A program made the translations under genes and the position numbers. 64,000 nt of DNA from Pseudonocardia kunmingensis (GTDB lineage: Bacteria; Actinomycetota; Actinomycetes; Mycobacteriales; Pseudonocardiaceae): positions 2,046,001-2,110,000 of the forward strand of contig NZ_VFPA01000001.1 of the NCBI RefSeq assembly GCF_006716445.1, in the 5' to 3' direction. Below the pieces are notes generated by a model that saw only the letters and a list, made by a program, of their open reading frames with translations, was not told the origin of the DNA and did no database searches. This document shows positions 25,562-34,577 of the stretch, in pieces (position 1 is the first letter of the stretch; each line of letters begins with the position of its first letter).

Positions 25562-26419
25562 GTGGCCCTCGCAGCAGCTACCGCTGACGCCTGGGGCATC
25601 AGCGCACCCTCCTTCCTGTCGGCTTACGTCCTGATCGCCGTCGCGATCGGGGTGGGGAGCCGGCGGGCGAGGAGGGCTCTCGCCGATCCGGGGGCCACGG
25701 GCCCCGTCTCGGATCTCACGACCCGGCCGCACGACGTCGCGCACCTGGCCGGCGGCAGCGAGCTGGCCGTCTGGTCGGCGCTGTGCGCGCTGCACGTGCG
25801 CGGCCGGATCACCGCCACCGACGGCAGCGTGCAGGCGATCGGCCGCATGGACGCGGACGCCGACCCGCTGGAGCGGGCCGTCCACGCCACTGCCACCACG
25901 GGTGCGGGGCGCAGGCGGCTGCTGTTCCACCGGTCGGTGCAGACGGTGCTGAGCGCCACCGAGGAGCGGCTGGTGGCGGCCGGGTTCCTGCTGTCGGAGG
26001 ACCGGCGCCGGCGGATCCGCCGCGTCGGGCTGTGGATGCTCGCCGTCGCGCTCGTCGGGCTCGGTCGGGTGCTCGCCGAGATCTCCCAGGCGCGCCCGGT
26101 GGGGCCGCTCCTCGCCGCGCTGGCGGCCGTGACCGTCGTCGCGCTGGCGCAGCTCACCCTGGCACCGCGCCGCAGCCGGTCCGGGGACAGGGCGCTCGCC
26201 GCGCTGCGCGTCGAACACCGGGCACTCGCGCCGGAACACGCTCCCGACCTGCGGGCGCACGGCCCGACGGGGGCTGCGCTGGGGATCGGCCTCTTCGGGA
26301 CCGGTGCGCTCGCGACCGCCGCGCCGGGATTCGCCCGCGCGGTGGATCCGCGCGACGCCCGCAGGCGCCGGACCGGCGCCACTGGTCTCGCCGTCGGCGG
26401 AGGGGGCGACGGCGGGTGA
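25562..26419 (+). CDS. TIGR04222-type membrane protein
   Basis: 285 residues from GTG 25562, which follows GGGAGGTGTCC. A first membrane helix (FLSAYVLIAVAIGVG) is followed by a soluble winged-helix-like region with LAGGSELAVWSALCALHVRGRI and ATEERLVAAGFLLSEDR, as in TIGR04222; two more helices (about 150-200) and a cytoplasmic tail follow. It ends in a Gly-rich stretch. The family is known only by sequence. It shares a 5' motif with the Gly-rich protein at 15412, so the two may be expressed together. It sits between the sufE-like gene and accA3, unlike in mycobacteria. Confidence 0.7.
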   Translation: MALAAATADAWGISAPSFLSAYVLIAVAIGVGSRRARRALADPGATGPVSDLTTRPHDVAHLAGGSELAVWSALCALHVRGRITATDGSVQAIGRMDADADPLERAVHATATTGAGRRRLLFHRSVQTVLSATEERLVAAGFLLSEDRRRRIRRVGLWMLAVALVGLGRVLAEISQARPVGPLLAALAAVTVVALAQLTLAPRRSRSGDRALAALRVEHRALAPEHAPDLRAHGPTGAALGIGLFGTGALATAAPGFARAVDPRDARRRRTGATGLAVGGGGDGG

Positions 26420-26450
26420 GCGGAGGCGGCGGGGGGTGAGCCGCCTCCGC
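26420..26450 (+). terminator. Terminator after the TIGR04222-type gene
   Basis: Perfect 11-bp arms (GCGGAGGCGGC and complement) with a 9-base loop start one base after the stop codon. Confidence 0.8.
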
Positions 26451-26520
26451 GGCGACCGCTGCCCGACTGGTCGGGGGGACCGGCGGGCGGCGGTCGCGGC
26501 GAGCGCGCCGCGAGCGCGGC

Positions 26521-26571
26521 GCCCCGCCCCGGCAGGCCGCTTCGAGGGGTAGCGGACCTGCGGGGCGGGGC
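26521..26571. repeat. GC-rich hairpin upstream of accA3
   Basis: Two 20-base arms, 26521-26540 and 26552-26571, pair with one bulge and a mismatch around 11 bases. It lies 131 bp before accA3; it could terminate read-through or act in the leader. The AT-richer GGTATCGGTCCTAAACTCC that follows may hold the promoter. Confidence 0.6.
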
Positions 26572-26701
26572 CGGGGCGCAGGGCGCGACCCGGCGTCCGT
26601 CACACCCCGGTCGCGAGATCGGGTATCGGTCCTAAACTCCCGGGTAACCACTGCACCGGGGCGCGGGGCTCCCGGAGCACGCCGACTCCAGGAGGCCGAC
26701 C

Positions 26702-28474
26702 GTGCCGCGCTTGAGCAAGGTCCTCGTCGCCAACCGCGGGGAGATCGCTGTCCGGGTCGTCCGGGCCTGCCGCGACGCCGGGATCGCGAGTGTCGCCGTG
26801 TACGCCGACCCGGACCGGGACGCGCCGTTCGTGCGGCTGGCCGACGAGGCGTTCGCCCTCGGCGGCAGCACGGCGGCCGAGTCCTACCTCGACATCGAGA
26901 AGGTCGTGGCCGCGGCGAAGCAGGCGGGCGCCGACGGCATCCACCCCGGTTACGGCTTCTTGAGCGAGAACGCCGACTTCGCCCAGGCCGTGATCGACGC
27001 CGACCTGGTCTGGATCGGGCCGACGCCGCAGGCGATCCGCGACCTCGGCGACAAGGTCACCGCGCGCCACATCGCCACCCGCGCGGGCGCCCCGCTCGTT
27101 CCCGGTACCCCGGACCCGGTCTCGGGCCCGGATGAGGTCGAGGCGTTCGCCGACGAGCACGGCCTGCCCATCGCCATCAAGGCCGCGTTCGGCGGCGGCG
27201 GGCGCGGCATGAAGGTCGCGCGGGAGCGCAAGGAGATCCGCGAGCTCTACGAGTCGGCGGTGCGCGAGGCCACCGCCGCGTTCGGTCGCGGCGAGTGCTT
27301 CGTGGAGCGCTACCTCGACAAGCCGCGCCACGTCGAGGCGCAGGTGCTCGCCGACACCCACGGCAACGTCATCGTCGTGGGCACCCGCGACTGCTCCCTG
27401 CAGCGCCGGTTCCAGAAGCTCGTCGAGGAGGCGCCCGCGCCGTTCCTGTCCGACGAGCAGCGCGCCACGATCCACGAGTCGGCGAAGGCGATCTGCCGCG
27501 AAGCCGGCTACCACGGCGCCGGCACCGTGGAGTTCCTCGTCGGGCAGGACGGGCTGATCTCGTTCCTCGAGGTCAACACCCGGCTGCAGGTGGAGCACCC
27601 GGTCTCGGAGGAGACCTCGGGGCTCGACCTGGTGCGCGAGCAGTTCCGCATCGCCGAGGGCGAGGTGCTCAACCTCCTCGAGGACCCCGAGCCGCGGGGC
27701 CACTCGATCGAGTTCCGGATCAACGGCGAGGACGCCGGGCGCGGCTTCCTGCCCGCGCCGGGCACCGTCACCGCGATCTCGTTCCCGGCCGGCCCGGGCG
27801 TGCGGGTCGACGCCGGCGTCGAGGCCGGCTCCGTGGTCGGCGGGCAGTTCGACTCGCTGCTCGCGAAGCTGATCGTCACCGGTTCCGACCGGGCGCAGGC
27901 GCTGGAGCGTTCCCGGCGTGCGCTGGCCGAGTTCCAGGTCGAGGGCATGGCCACGGTGCTGGAGTTCCACCGGCTCGTCGTCGCGGACCCGGCGTTCGCG
28001 GCCACCGACGCCGACGGTTTCACCGTCCACACCCGCTGGATCGAGACGGAGTGGGACAACACCGTCGCACCGTTCACCGGTGGCGGGGGCGGCGACACCG
28101 AGGAGGCGCCGCGGCAGAGCGTGGTCGTCGAGGTCGGCGGCCGCCGGCTGGAGGTCTCGCTGCCCGGCGACCTCGCCCTCGGCGGGGGCGCGCCGGCCGC
28201 AGCGGCGAAGGCGCCCCCTCGCAAGCGCGGTGGCGGCAAGGGCGGCTCGGCGGCGTCGGGCGACGCCGTGACCGCTCCGATGCAGGGCACCATCATCAAG
28301 GTGGCCGTGTCCGACGGCGACACCGTCTCCGCGGGCGACCTCGTCGTCGTGCTCGAGGCGATGAAGATGGAGAACCCGGTCACCGCCCACAAGGCAGGCA
28401 CCGTCACCGGCCTCTCCGCGGAACAGGGCAGCTCGGTGTCGCAGGGCACCGTCCTCTGCGAGATCAAGGACTAG
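26702..28474 (+). CDS. accA3: Acyl-CoA carboxylase alpha chain: biotin carboxylase plus biotin carrier
   Basis: 590 residues. The biotin carboxylase part spans about 1-450: [11 protein letters not shown], the Gly-rich loop [10 protein letters not shown], and [15 protein letters not shown] with catalytic residues of the ATP-grasp fold. After a Lys/Gly linker, the last 80 residues are a carrier domain with biotin on Lys555 in EAMKMEN. It is the AccA3-type partner of AccD5/AccE, which in this organism lie 11 kb upstream. AGGAGG sits seven bases before GTG 26702. BirA at 12378 is the probable ligase. Confidence 0.96.
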   Translation: MPRLSKVLVANRGEIAVRVVRACRDAGIASVAVYADPDRDAPFVRLADEAFALGGSTAAESYLDIEKVVAAAKQAGADGIHPGYGFLSENADFAQAVIDADLVWIGPTPQAIRDLGDKVTARHIATRAGAPLVPGTPDPVSGPDEVEAFADEHGLPIAIKAAFGGGGRGMKVARERKEIRELYESAVREATAAFGRGECFVERYLDKPRHVEAQVLADTHGNVIVVGTRDCSLQRRFQKLVEEAPAPFLSDEQRATIHESAKAICREAGYHGAGTVEFLVGQDGLISFLEVNTRLQVEHPVSEETSGLDLVREQFRIAEGEVLNLLEDPEPRGHSIEFRINGEDAGRGFLPAPGTVTAISFPAGPGVRVDAGVEAGSVVGGQFDSLLAKLIVTGSDRAQALERSRRALAEFQVEGMATVLEFHRLVVADPAFAATDADGFTVHTRWIETEWDNTVAPFTGGGGGDTEEAPRQSVVVEVGGRRLEVSLPGDLALGGGAPAAAAKAPPRKRGGGKGGSAASGDAVTAPMQGTIIKVAVSDGDTVSAGDLVVVLEAMKMENPVTAHKAGTVTGLSAEQGSSVSQGTVLCEIKD

Positions 28475-28476
28475 AG

Positions 28477-29022
28477 CTGGAACCCGTCGAGATCAACGCC
28501 GGCCTCTGGTACCTCCGCGCCCTGCGGTGCGACGACAGGGTCGACGACCGGCAGGCGGTGCTGGAGTCGAGCTCCGATCCGGAGATCCTGCGCTGGCGCC
28601 ACCGCCCACCGGCCGAGCCCGCTGAGGCGGAGGCCTACATCCGCCGCCGCGCCGGCGGGTGGACCCGTGACGAGCGGTGCACGTGGGCGGTGTGCGAGCC
28701 CACCACCGGCGAGATGCTCGGCGAGGTCGAGCTGGCCCAGCTCGACCTCTGCCACGGCACCGCCGACGTCACCTGTTGGGCGCTCCCGGCCGCGCGCGGC
28801 CGCGGGATGACGAGCACCGCGCTCGCGGCCGTGCTGCGGTTCGCGTTCGGTGGCCTCGACCTGCACCGGGTGACCTACGCCTGGGCGGACGGCAACGTCG
28901 CCTCCGGGCGCGTGGCGGAGAAGTGCGGCTTCGTGCTCGAGGGCCGGCAGCGCGCGGCGTGGGTGGTCGACGGGCGGCGGGTGGACGTGCACGTCGCAGG
29001 GCGCCTGGCGACCGACGCCTGA
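28477..29022 (+). CDS. GNAT-family acetyltransferase
   Basis: 181 residues. The acetyl-CoA signature is ALPAARGRGMTSTALAAVLRFAF (Q/RxxGxG/A-like), and the family strand EKCGFVLEG comes before the end; overall it resembles RimJ/RimL-like GNATs that acetylate proteins or small amines. The open frame has no ATG or GTG near the start; CTG at 28477, six bases after AAGGA at the end of accA3, gives the best initiation. It follows accA3 by two bases, so coexpression is likely, but its substrate is unknown. Confidence 0.78.
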   Translation: MEPVEINAGLWYLRALRCDDRVDDRQAVLESSSDPEILRWRHRPPAEPAEAEAYIRRRAGGWTRDERCTWAVCEPTTGEMLGEVELAQLDLCHGTADVTCWALPAARGRGMTSTALAAVLRFAFGGLDLHRVTYAWADGNVASGRVAEKCGFVLEGRQRAAWVVDGRRVDVHVAGRLATDA

Positions 29023-29039
29023 GTCGTTCGACCGGAGTT

Positions 29040-29062
29040 CGGGCGCCTTCACCTGGCGCCCG
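29040..29062 (+). terminator. Hairpin after the GNAT gene
   Basis: CGGGCGCC and GGCGCCCG flank seven bases, 18 bp after the stop; probably ends the accA3-GNAT transcript. Confidence 0.65.
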
Positions 29063-29167
29063 GGGCTTGTGCATGTCCGACCTGAAAAAGTCTTGCTTGA
29101 TACCTAGCCATCTGGCGCCTCTAGCAATAATCTCTTGCAGCAGGTCCCGACGGTCGAAGGAGATCGG
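29063..29167 (+). promoter_or_regulatory. AT-rich promoter region of the sugar ABC cluster
   Basis: A rare AT-rich island of about 75 bp (GAAAAAGTCTTGCTTGATACC and CTAGCAATAATCTCTTGC) in an otherwise very GC-rich window. TTGATA at 29096-29101 and AATAAT at 29125-29130 could serve in a promoter, though their spacing is long. The RpiR regulator at 33687 may bind here. Confidence 0.4.
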
Positions 29168-30493
29168 GTGGTCGGACGAGGACGGGCCGGAAGGCCCACA
29201 CGCAGGCAGTTCCTCGCAGGGTGCGCGGGGCTCGCCGCCGCCTTCGGCGGGGTGAGCGGCTGCAGCGCCGGGAGCGGCGCGAGGTCGCCCCACACGCTGA
29301 ACGTCTGGGGCGGCGTGCCGCCCGCGTCCGGGCCGGCCGCGCTGATCGACGCGTTCACCGCGGCACACCCGGGCACCGAGGTGACCTACACCCGCTTCGT
29401 CAACGACGACCGGGGGAACCTCAAGCTCGACACGGCCCTGCAGGGCGGCGTGGACATCGACGTCTACTTCACCTACCAGACGAAGTCGCTGGCCCTGCGG
29501 GCCGAGTCGGGGATGATGCTCGACGTCACCGACCGGCTCGCCGCCGAGCCCGAGCTCGCCCCGTTCCTCGACCGCGCCAACCCGACGGCCTTCTGGGACG
29601 GCGACCGGGTGCGGGCGCTCGCGACCGCGGCGGAGCCCTTCTTCGTGCTGTTCAACGAGGACGCGCGGGAGCGGGCCGGCATCCCGCTCCCGACGCGCTG
29701 GACCGTGCCGGAGTTCGCGCGGATCGCCCGCGAGATCCGCACCGACGGCATGTTCGGCACCTACGAGGTGCCCGAGACCGCGCGCATCGCCCTGGGCCCC
29801 GACCACTGGTTCACGCCCGAGGGCGGCTCCAACTTCTCCGACCCGCACTTCCTGGAGTGGCTGGAACTCGGCCAGCACATGATCCGGGACGGGGTGGCCT
29901 ACCCGTGGACGGAGGTGCTGGCCCGGGGCCTGGACGCCTACCAGCAGAACGCGTTCGTCTCCGGCGAGTTCGCCACCTGGGTCAACGCGCCCTACAGCCT
30001 GCGCTACCTCTACAACGCCGAGGACTACCCGCACGACTTCCGGGTGGCCGCGGCGCCGCTTCCCACCTCGGTGGACGGCACCGGCTGGAACCAGGGCCAG
30101 TACAACAACTTCATCATGATCAACCCGCGCTCGCCGCGGCAGGACCTGGCCTGGGACTTCGTGCGGTTCTGGGTGACCGAGGGCGCGCCGCACATGGCCG
30201 TCGGCGGCAAGATCCCCACGCTGGGCAACGTGCCCCAGGACGAGATGCTCGCGAGCCTGCTCGGCCCGGAGCCGGACCGCTGGTTCGACGTGGACTCCTT
30301 CCGCCGCGTGCTGTTCGACGACCCGGCGCAGCTCTACGTCGACAGCGAGCTCACGGCCTACGCCGAGATCGCCCTCGCCGTGAAGCAGCAGCAGGACCTG
30401 TGCTGGATCGACGAGCGCTCGCCGGACGACGCCGTCGCGTCCATCGACGCGCAGGCGACCGCGGCGATCGGCCGCTTCCGGGAGGTGGCCTGA
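29168..30493 (+). CDS. Sugar ABC transporter substrate-binding lipoprotein
   Basis: 441 residues. The N-terminus has a twin-arginine motif, RRQFLAGCAG, with a lipobox (VSGC) at about residue 32, so it is a Tat-exported lipoprotein. The mature part is a family 1 extracellular binding protein: LNVWGG, DVYFTYQTKSLALRAESGMM, FNEDARERAGIPLP, FVSGEFATWVNAPYS, WDFVRFW. Such proteins bind oligosaccharides or glycerol-type sugars. GTG 29168 follows AAGGAG. It leads an operon with two permeases; no ATPase gene is present, so a shared one such as an MsmK-like protein may serve. Confidence 0.92.
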   Translation: MVGRGRAGRPTRRQFLAGCAGLAAAFGGVSGCSAGSGARSPHTLNVWGGVPPASGPAALIDAFTAAHPGTEVTYTRFVNDDRGNLKLDTALQGGVDIDVYFTYQTKSLALRAESGMMLDVTDRLAAEPELAPFLDRANPTAFWDGDRVRALATAAEPFFVLFNEDARERAGIPLPTRWTVPEFARIAREIRTDGMFGTYEVPETARIALGPDHWFTPEGGSNFSDPHFLEWLELGQHMIRDGVAYPWTEVLARGLDAYQQNAFVSGEFATWVNAPYSLRYLYNAEDYPHDFRVAAAPLPTSVDGTGWNQGQYNNFIMINPRSPRQDLAWDFVRFWVTEGAPHMAVGGKIPTLGNVPQDEMLASLLGPEPDRWFDVDSFRRVLFDDPAQLYVDSELTAYAEIALAVKQQQDLCWIDERSPDDAVASIDAQATAAIGRFREVA

Positions 30494-30495
30494 CG

Positions 30496-31452
30496 ATGGC
30501 CGTGACCGCTCCGCCCGGCGTCCCCGCCGGGGTCCCCGCCCAGGCCCGCACGAGCCCGCCCCGGGGCTCCGTCGCCCAGCCGCGCGCCTGGGTCGGCTGG
30601 CTGTTCATCGCCCCCAACCTCGTCGGCGTCGTGCTCTTCACCCTCGTCCCGCTCCTCTCGGTCGTCGCGCTGTCGTTCACCGAGTGGAACCTGGTGTCCG
30701 GCTTCGGCGGCATCGAGTTCGTGGGGCTGGACAACTTCGTCAACGTCTTCCGCGACCCCGGCTTCTGGAACAGCGTGGTGCTCACGCTCGTCTACGCCGG
30801 CGTCAGCGTCCCGCTCACCACGATCCTCGGCATGGCGCTGGGGCTGGCGCTCAACCGGGACCTGCCCGGCCGCGGCGCCCTGCGCGCGATCTTCTTCGTG
30901 CCCTACATCGTCAGCGTCGTCGCGATCGGCATGACCTGGCTGATGCTGATGAACCCGTCCGCAGGCCTGGTCAACCAGGTGCTCGGCGCGCTCGGCCTGC
31001 AGGACGCCCCGGCCTGGTTCGCCTCCTCGTACTGGGCGCTGCCGGCGCTCATCGTGATCGCGGTGTGGGGCGGCGTCGGGTACGCGGCGCTCATCTACCT
31101 CTCCGCGCTGCAGGACGCACCCACGCAGCTGTACGAGGCCGCCGACCTCGACGGCGCGGGCGCCTGGACGAAGTTCCGGGTGATCACCTGGCCGTCGCTC
31201 GTGCCGACCACGGTGTTCCTGCTGGTCACCCTGTTCATCGGCGCGTCGCAGGGGTTCGGGCTGATCGCCCTGATCACGGCGGGCGGGCCGGGCGACTCCA
31301 CGAGCACGCTGCCGTACTACATGTACCAGACGGGATTCCAGTTCTACCGGTTCGGCTACGCGTCGGCGATCGGCATGGTGACGTTCGTCGGCGTGCTGGC
31401 ACTGACGCTCCTGACGTGGCGCGCGCAGCGCGGGAGGGCCCTCCATGACTGA
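30496..31452 (+). CDS. Sugar ABC transporter permease (MalF type)
   Basis: 318 residues with six membrane helices. The EAA loop (YLSALQDAPTQLYEAADLDGAGAWTKFRVITWPSLVP) binds the ATPase, as in MalF/UgpA proteins. It starts two bases after the binding-protein stop and overlaps the next permease by eight bases, so the importer genes are one unit. Pairs with the permease at 31445. Confidence 0.94.
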   Translation: MAVTAPPGVPAGVPAQARTSPPRGSVAQPRAWVGWLFIAPNLVGVVLFTLVPLLSVVALSFTEWNLVSGFGGIEFVGLDNFVNVFRDPGFWNSVVLTLVYAGVSVPLTTILGMALGLALNRDLPGRGALRAIFFVPYIVSVVAIGMTWLMLMNPSAGLVNQVLGALGLQDAPAWFASSYWALPALIVIAVWGGVGYAALIYLSALQDAPTQLYEAADLDGAGAWTKFRVITWPSLVPTTVFLLVTLFIGASQGFGLIALITAGGPGDSTSTLPYYMYQTGFQFYRFGYASAIGMVTFVGVLALTLLTWRAQRGRALHD

Positions 31453-32290
31453 CGTGACCCGCTCCTCCCGCGCCCGCAGGCAGCGCTGGCTCTGGGGCGC
31501 CCCGCTGTGGATCCTCGCGCTCGCGTTCCTCACCCCGTTCGCGTGGATGCTCTCGACCGCGCTCAAGCGCGACGTCGACGCGTACACGGTGCCCATGCAG
31601 TGGATCCCGGACCCGGCGACGTGGGAGGCGTTCGGCACCGTCCTGTTCGGCGAGTCCTCGATCGTTCCCGCGTTCGCCAACTCGGTGTTCGTGGCCGCGC
31701 TGCGGGTGCTCGGCGAGGTCGTGACGGCGACGATGGCCGGCTACGCGTTCGCGCGCATCCGGTTCGCCGGCCGCGACACGGTGTTCCTGCTCTACCTGGC
31801 CACCGCGATCATCCCGGCCCAGCTGCTGCTCGTCCCGCGGTTCGTCTACTTCCAGACGCTCGGGCTCTACGACACGCTGTGGGCGCTGATCCTGCCCGGC
31901 ATGTTCACGGTGCTGGGCACGTTCCTGATGCGCCAGTTCTTCGTTGGCCAGCCGGGCGAGTTCGCCGAGGCTGCACGGATCGACGGGGCGTCGGAGTGGC
32001 AGATCTTCTGGCGGATCTACCTGCCGATGGCCACCCCGGTGATGAGCGCGCTCGGGATCCTCGCGTTCGTGTGGTCCTGGAACGACTACGAGGCCCCGCT
32101 GGTGCTGATCTCCAGCCCGGAGACCTACACGCTGCCGCTGAGCCTCACGAACTTCACCGACGAGCAGGGGGCGCTGTCGCCGAGCCTGTCGATGGCGGCG
32201 TCGGTCGTGTCGATCGTCCCCGTGCTGATCGTGTTCCTCGTGCTCCAGAAGCGCTTCGTACAGGCGATGACCCACACCGGAATCAAGTGA
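31445..32290 (+). CDS. Sugar ABC transporter permease (MalG type)
   Basis: 281 residues, six membrane helices. It has the MalG-like EAA loop FFVGQPGEFAEAARIDGASEWQIFWRIYLPMATP, and ends with the short cytoplasmic QKRFVQAMTHTGIK tail that many MalG-type proteins have. It forms the second half of the membrane channel with the preceding protein. The next gene starts 12 bases after its stop. Confidence 0.94.
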   Translation: MTDVTRSSRARRQRWLWGAPLWILALAFLTPFAWMLSTALKRDVDAYTVPMQWIPDPATWEAFGTVLFGESSIVPAFANSVFVAALRVLGEVVTATMAGYAFARIRFAGRDTVFLLYLATAIIPAQLLLVPRFVYFQTLGLYDTLWALILPGMFTVLGTFLMRQFFVGQPGEFAEAARIDGASEWQIFWRIYLPMATPVMSALGILAFVWSWNDYEAPLVLISSPETYTLPLSLTNFTDEQGALSPSLSMAASVVSIVPVLIVFLVLQKRFVQAMTHTGIK

Positions 32291-32302
32291 GGATCGAAGA
32301 AG

Positions 32303-33679
32303 ATGATGCAGGTCTCCGGGGTGTTCCCGGCGCTGGCGCAGGTGGGTGAGTTCGGCCCGCCGCGCAGCGAGCTCGGCGTGGGGGCGCTGATGCCCTGGAA
32401 CGGCGCGCTCTACGTGCAGAACTACAACTCGCACCGGGCCGCGAGCGGCGCCGGCGTCAGCCTGCGGCGCATCGACGCCGACATGTCGATGGAGGTCGTG
32501 CCCGAGACGCTCGGCGTCGACGGCACCTACACGAACCGGTTCGTGCACTTCCCCACGAGCCACCTGGTGATCGGGCCGCACGTGATCGCCGCCGACCACA
32601 CGATCCGCACCGTCCCCGAGCTCGTCCCGATGCGGGTCTGCGGCACCACCCGGCACCTGACGAAGCCCGACACCCACGTGTACGTGCTCGCCATGGAGGG
32701 TGAGGTCTTCGAGCTCGACGTCACCACGCTCGAGTGCCGTCAGGTCTTCGACCTCAATGCCGAGCTGGGCACCGAGGGCGAGTGGAAGGTGCACTACAAG
32801 GACTGCTACACGAGCTTCGGCCGGTTCGTCGTCTGCTCCAACGAGTACGGCGAGGACGACTGGGCCGGCAAGCAGGCCCGCGGCCGGCTCGCCGAGTACG
32901 ACGGCGAGCGCTGGACGGTCCTGGAGCGCAAGCCGTTCACGGCCATCGGCGGACGCCACGAGTTCGGCGGCACGATCTTCGCGACCGGGTGGGACCAGGC
33001 CTCGGCGATCCTCGAGGTCTACACCGACTCCGACGGCCGCTGGACCCGCTACCGCCTGCCCAAGGCCTCGCACACGTTCGACCACAAGTGGCAGACCGAG
33101 TGGCCGCGCATCCGCGAGGTGGAGCACGAGCGGCTGCTCGTGGACCACCACGGGATGTTCTACGAGCTCTCGCCGTGGGCGTACGGCGGGCGGGTGTGGG
33201 GCGTGCGGCCGGTGTCGACGCACCTGTGGGTGCTCGGCGACTTCTGCTCGTGGCGCGGCATGTTCGTGGCCGGCGCCGACAACGCCTCGCCCAGCCACGG
33301 CCTCAACCCGACCACGGCCGAGCCGCAGTCCGGGATGTTCTTCGGCAAGACCGACGACCTGTGGGGCTTCGGCAAGCCGGCCGGGTGGGGCGGGCCGTGG
33401 TGGGAGGACGACGTCGTTGCGGGCGAGCCGTCGGACCCGTACCTGATGACCGGTTTCGAGCACAAGTGCCTGCACCTGGAGAACCAGGGCCGGACGCCGA
33501 TGACCGTCACCGTCGAGATCGACTTCCACGGGCACGGCCGCTTCGGCGCCGTTGAGCGGCTCGAGGTGGGACCCGGCGAGACCCGCACGCACGTGTTCCC
33601 CACCGGGTTCAGCGCCCACTGGGTCCGGCTGGTCAGCGACGTGGACACTTCCGCGAGTGCCCAGTTCGTCTACACCTGA
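32303..33679 (+). CDS. Protein of unknown function in sugar cluster
   Basis: 458 residues, no signal peptide. Aromatic, strand-rich sequence with repeating blocks (EGEWKVHYKDCYTSFGRF, GRHEFGGTIFATGWDQASAILEVY, THTFDHKWQTEWP-like) suggests a beta-propeller or beta-sandwich, and the last 70 residues (HLENQGRTPMTVTVEIDFHGHG) look like a separate small domain. I do not recognise a named family with certainty. Its place between a sugar importer and an oxidoreductase argues for a sugar-processing or sugar-binding role in the cytoplasm. RBS: AAGAAG before the ATG. Confidence 0.7.
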   Translation: MMQVSGVFPALAQVGEFGPPRSELGVGALMPWNGALYVQNYNSHRAASGAGVSLRRIDADMSMEVVPETLGVDGTYTNRFVHFPTSHLVIGPHVIAADHTIRTVPELVPMRVCGTTRHLTKPDTHVYVLAMEGEVFELDVTTLECRQVFDLNAELGTEGEWKVHYKDCYTSFGRFVVCSNEYGEDDWAGKQARGRLAEYDGERWTVLERKPFTAIGGRHEFGGTIFATGWDQASAILEVYTDSDGRWTRYRLPKASHTFDHKWQTEWPRIREVEHERLLVDHHGMFYELSPWAYGGRVWGVRPVSTHLWVLGDFCSWRGMFVAGADNASPSHGLNPTTAEPQSGMFFGKTDDLWGFGKPAGWGGPWWEDDVVAGEPSDPYLMTGFEHKCLHLENQGRTPMTVTVEIDFHGHGRFGAVERLEVGPGETRTHVFPTGFSAHWVRLVSDVDTSASAQFVYT

Positions 33680-33686
33680 TGAGCCC

Positions 33687-34559
33687 GTGACGACCGCCGA
33701 CGAGGCCAGCCCGCTGCAGCAGATCCGTGACGTGCAGGCCTCGCTCAGCGGCGCGACCCGGCGGGTCGCCGACACCATCCTCGGCTCGCCCGCCGAGGCC
33801 GGCCGCAGCTCGATCACCGTGCTCGCCGCGCGGGCGGAGGCCTCCCCGGCCACCGTCACGCGGCTGGCCGTGCTGCTCGGCTACTCCGGCTACCCCGCGC
33901 TGCGCGCCGCGATCGCCACCGACTACGGCCGCGGCGTGCAGGGCGGGTGGGAGCGCGACATCGGCTCGGTGATCACGCCGGGCGACTCGCCGGAGCAGGT
34001 GCTGACCGTGCTCGCGACCGCTCAGTCGCGCGCTCTGCGCAACGCGATGGGGTCGATCGACCTCGCGGCCGCGGCGCAGGTGGCGGACCGGATGGCCGTC
34101 GCGTCGCGCATCCACGTCTTCGGCGAGTGGGGCGACGCCGTCCCGGCCCACGAGCTCGTGATCCGGCTGCTGCGCATCGGACGCCCGGTGTGGTTCCACG
34201 AGGGCCGGCAGTCCTCCCAGGTGGCCACGAGCCTGCTGCACCGCGGCGACGTCGCGCTCGCCGTCGACCGCTCCGGGAACGACCCGGTGGCGCTGGCGTT
34301 CGTCACCGACGCCGCCGCCCGCGGCGCTTTCACGACCGTGATCACCGGCATGCCGGACTCGCCGATCGCGGCCGCCGCCGACGTCGTGCTGTTCACCGGG
34401 ACCCGGGAGACCAGCACCTGGACCGACTACTTCGCCGGCCGCTCCAGCGACACGCTCGTGGCCAGCCTGCTCTGGGTGCTCGTCGCCCAGCGCACCCCGG
34501 AGGCGCTCGCCGAGGCCTTCGTCAGCCTGCACGGACCGGCGCCCGAGCCGGAGCGGTAG
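33687..34559 (+). CDS. MurR/RpiR-family regulator
   Basis: 290 residues. The N-terminal RpiR helix-turn-helix (about 10-90) contains SITVLAARAEASPATVTRLAVLLGYSGYPALR. The C-terminal SIS domain (about 115-270) binds phosphosugars, with VFGEWGDAVPAHELVIRLLRIG and DVALAVDRSGNDPVALAFV. It is inside the importer operon, before the oxidoreductase, so it probably controls its own cluster according to a phosphorylated sugar. GTG 33687 has only a weak ribosome site, TGATGAG. Confidence 0.92.
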   Translation: MTTADEASPLQQIRDVQASLSGATRRVADTILGSPAEAGRSSITVLAARAEASPATVTRLAVLLGYSGYPALRAAIATDYGRGVQGGWERDIGSVITPGDSPEQVLTVLATAQSRALRNAMGSIDLAAAAQVADRMAVASRIHVFGEWGDAVPAHELVIRLLRIGRPVWFHEGRQSSQVATSLLHRGDVALAVDRSGNDPVALAFVTDAAARGAFTTVITGMPDSPIAAAADVVLFTGTRETSTWTDYFAGRSSDTLVASLLWVLVAQRTPEALAEAFVSLHGPAPEPER

Positions 34560-34577
34560 CACCAGGAGAGGACACGC

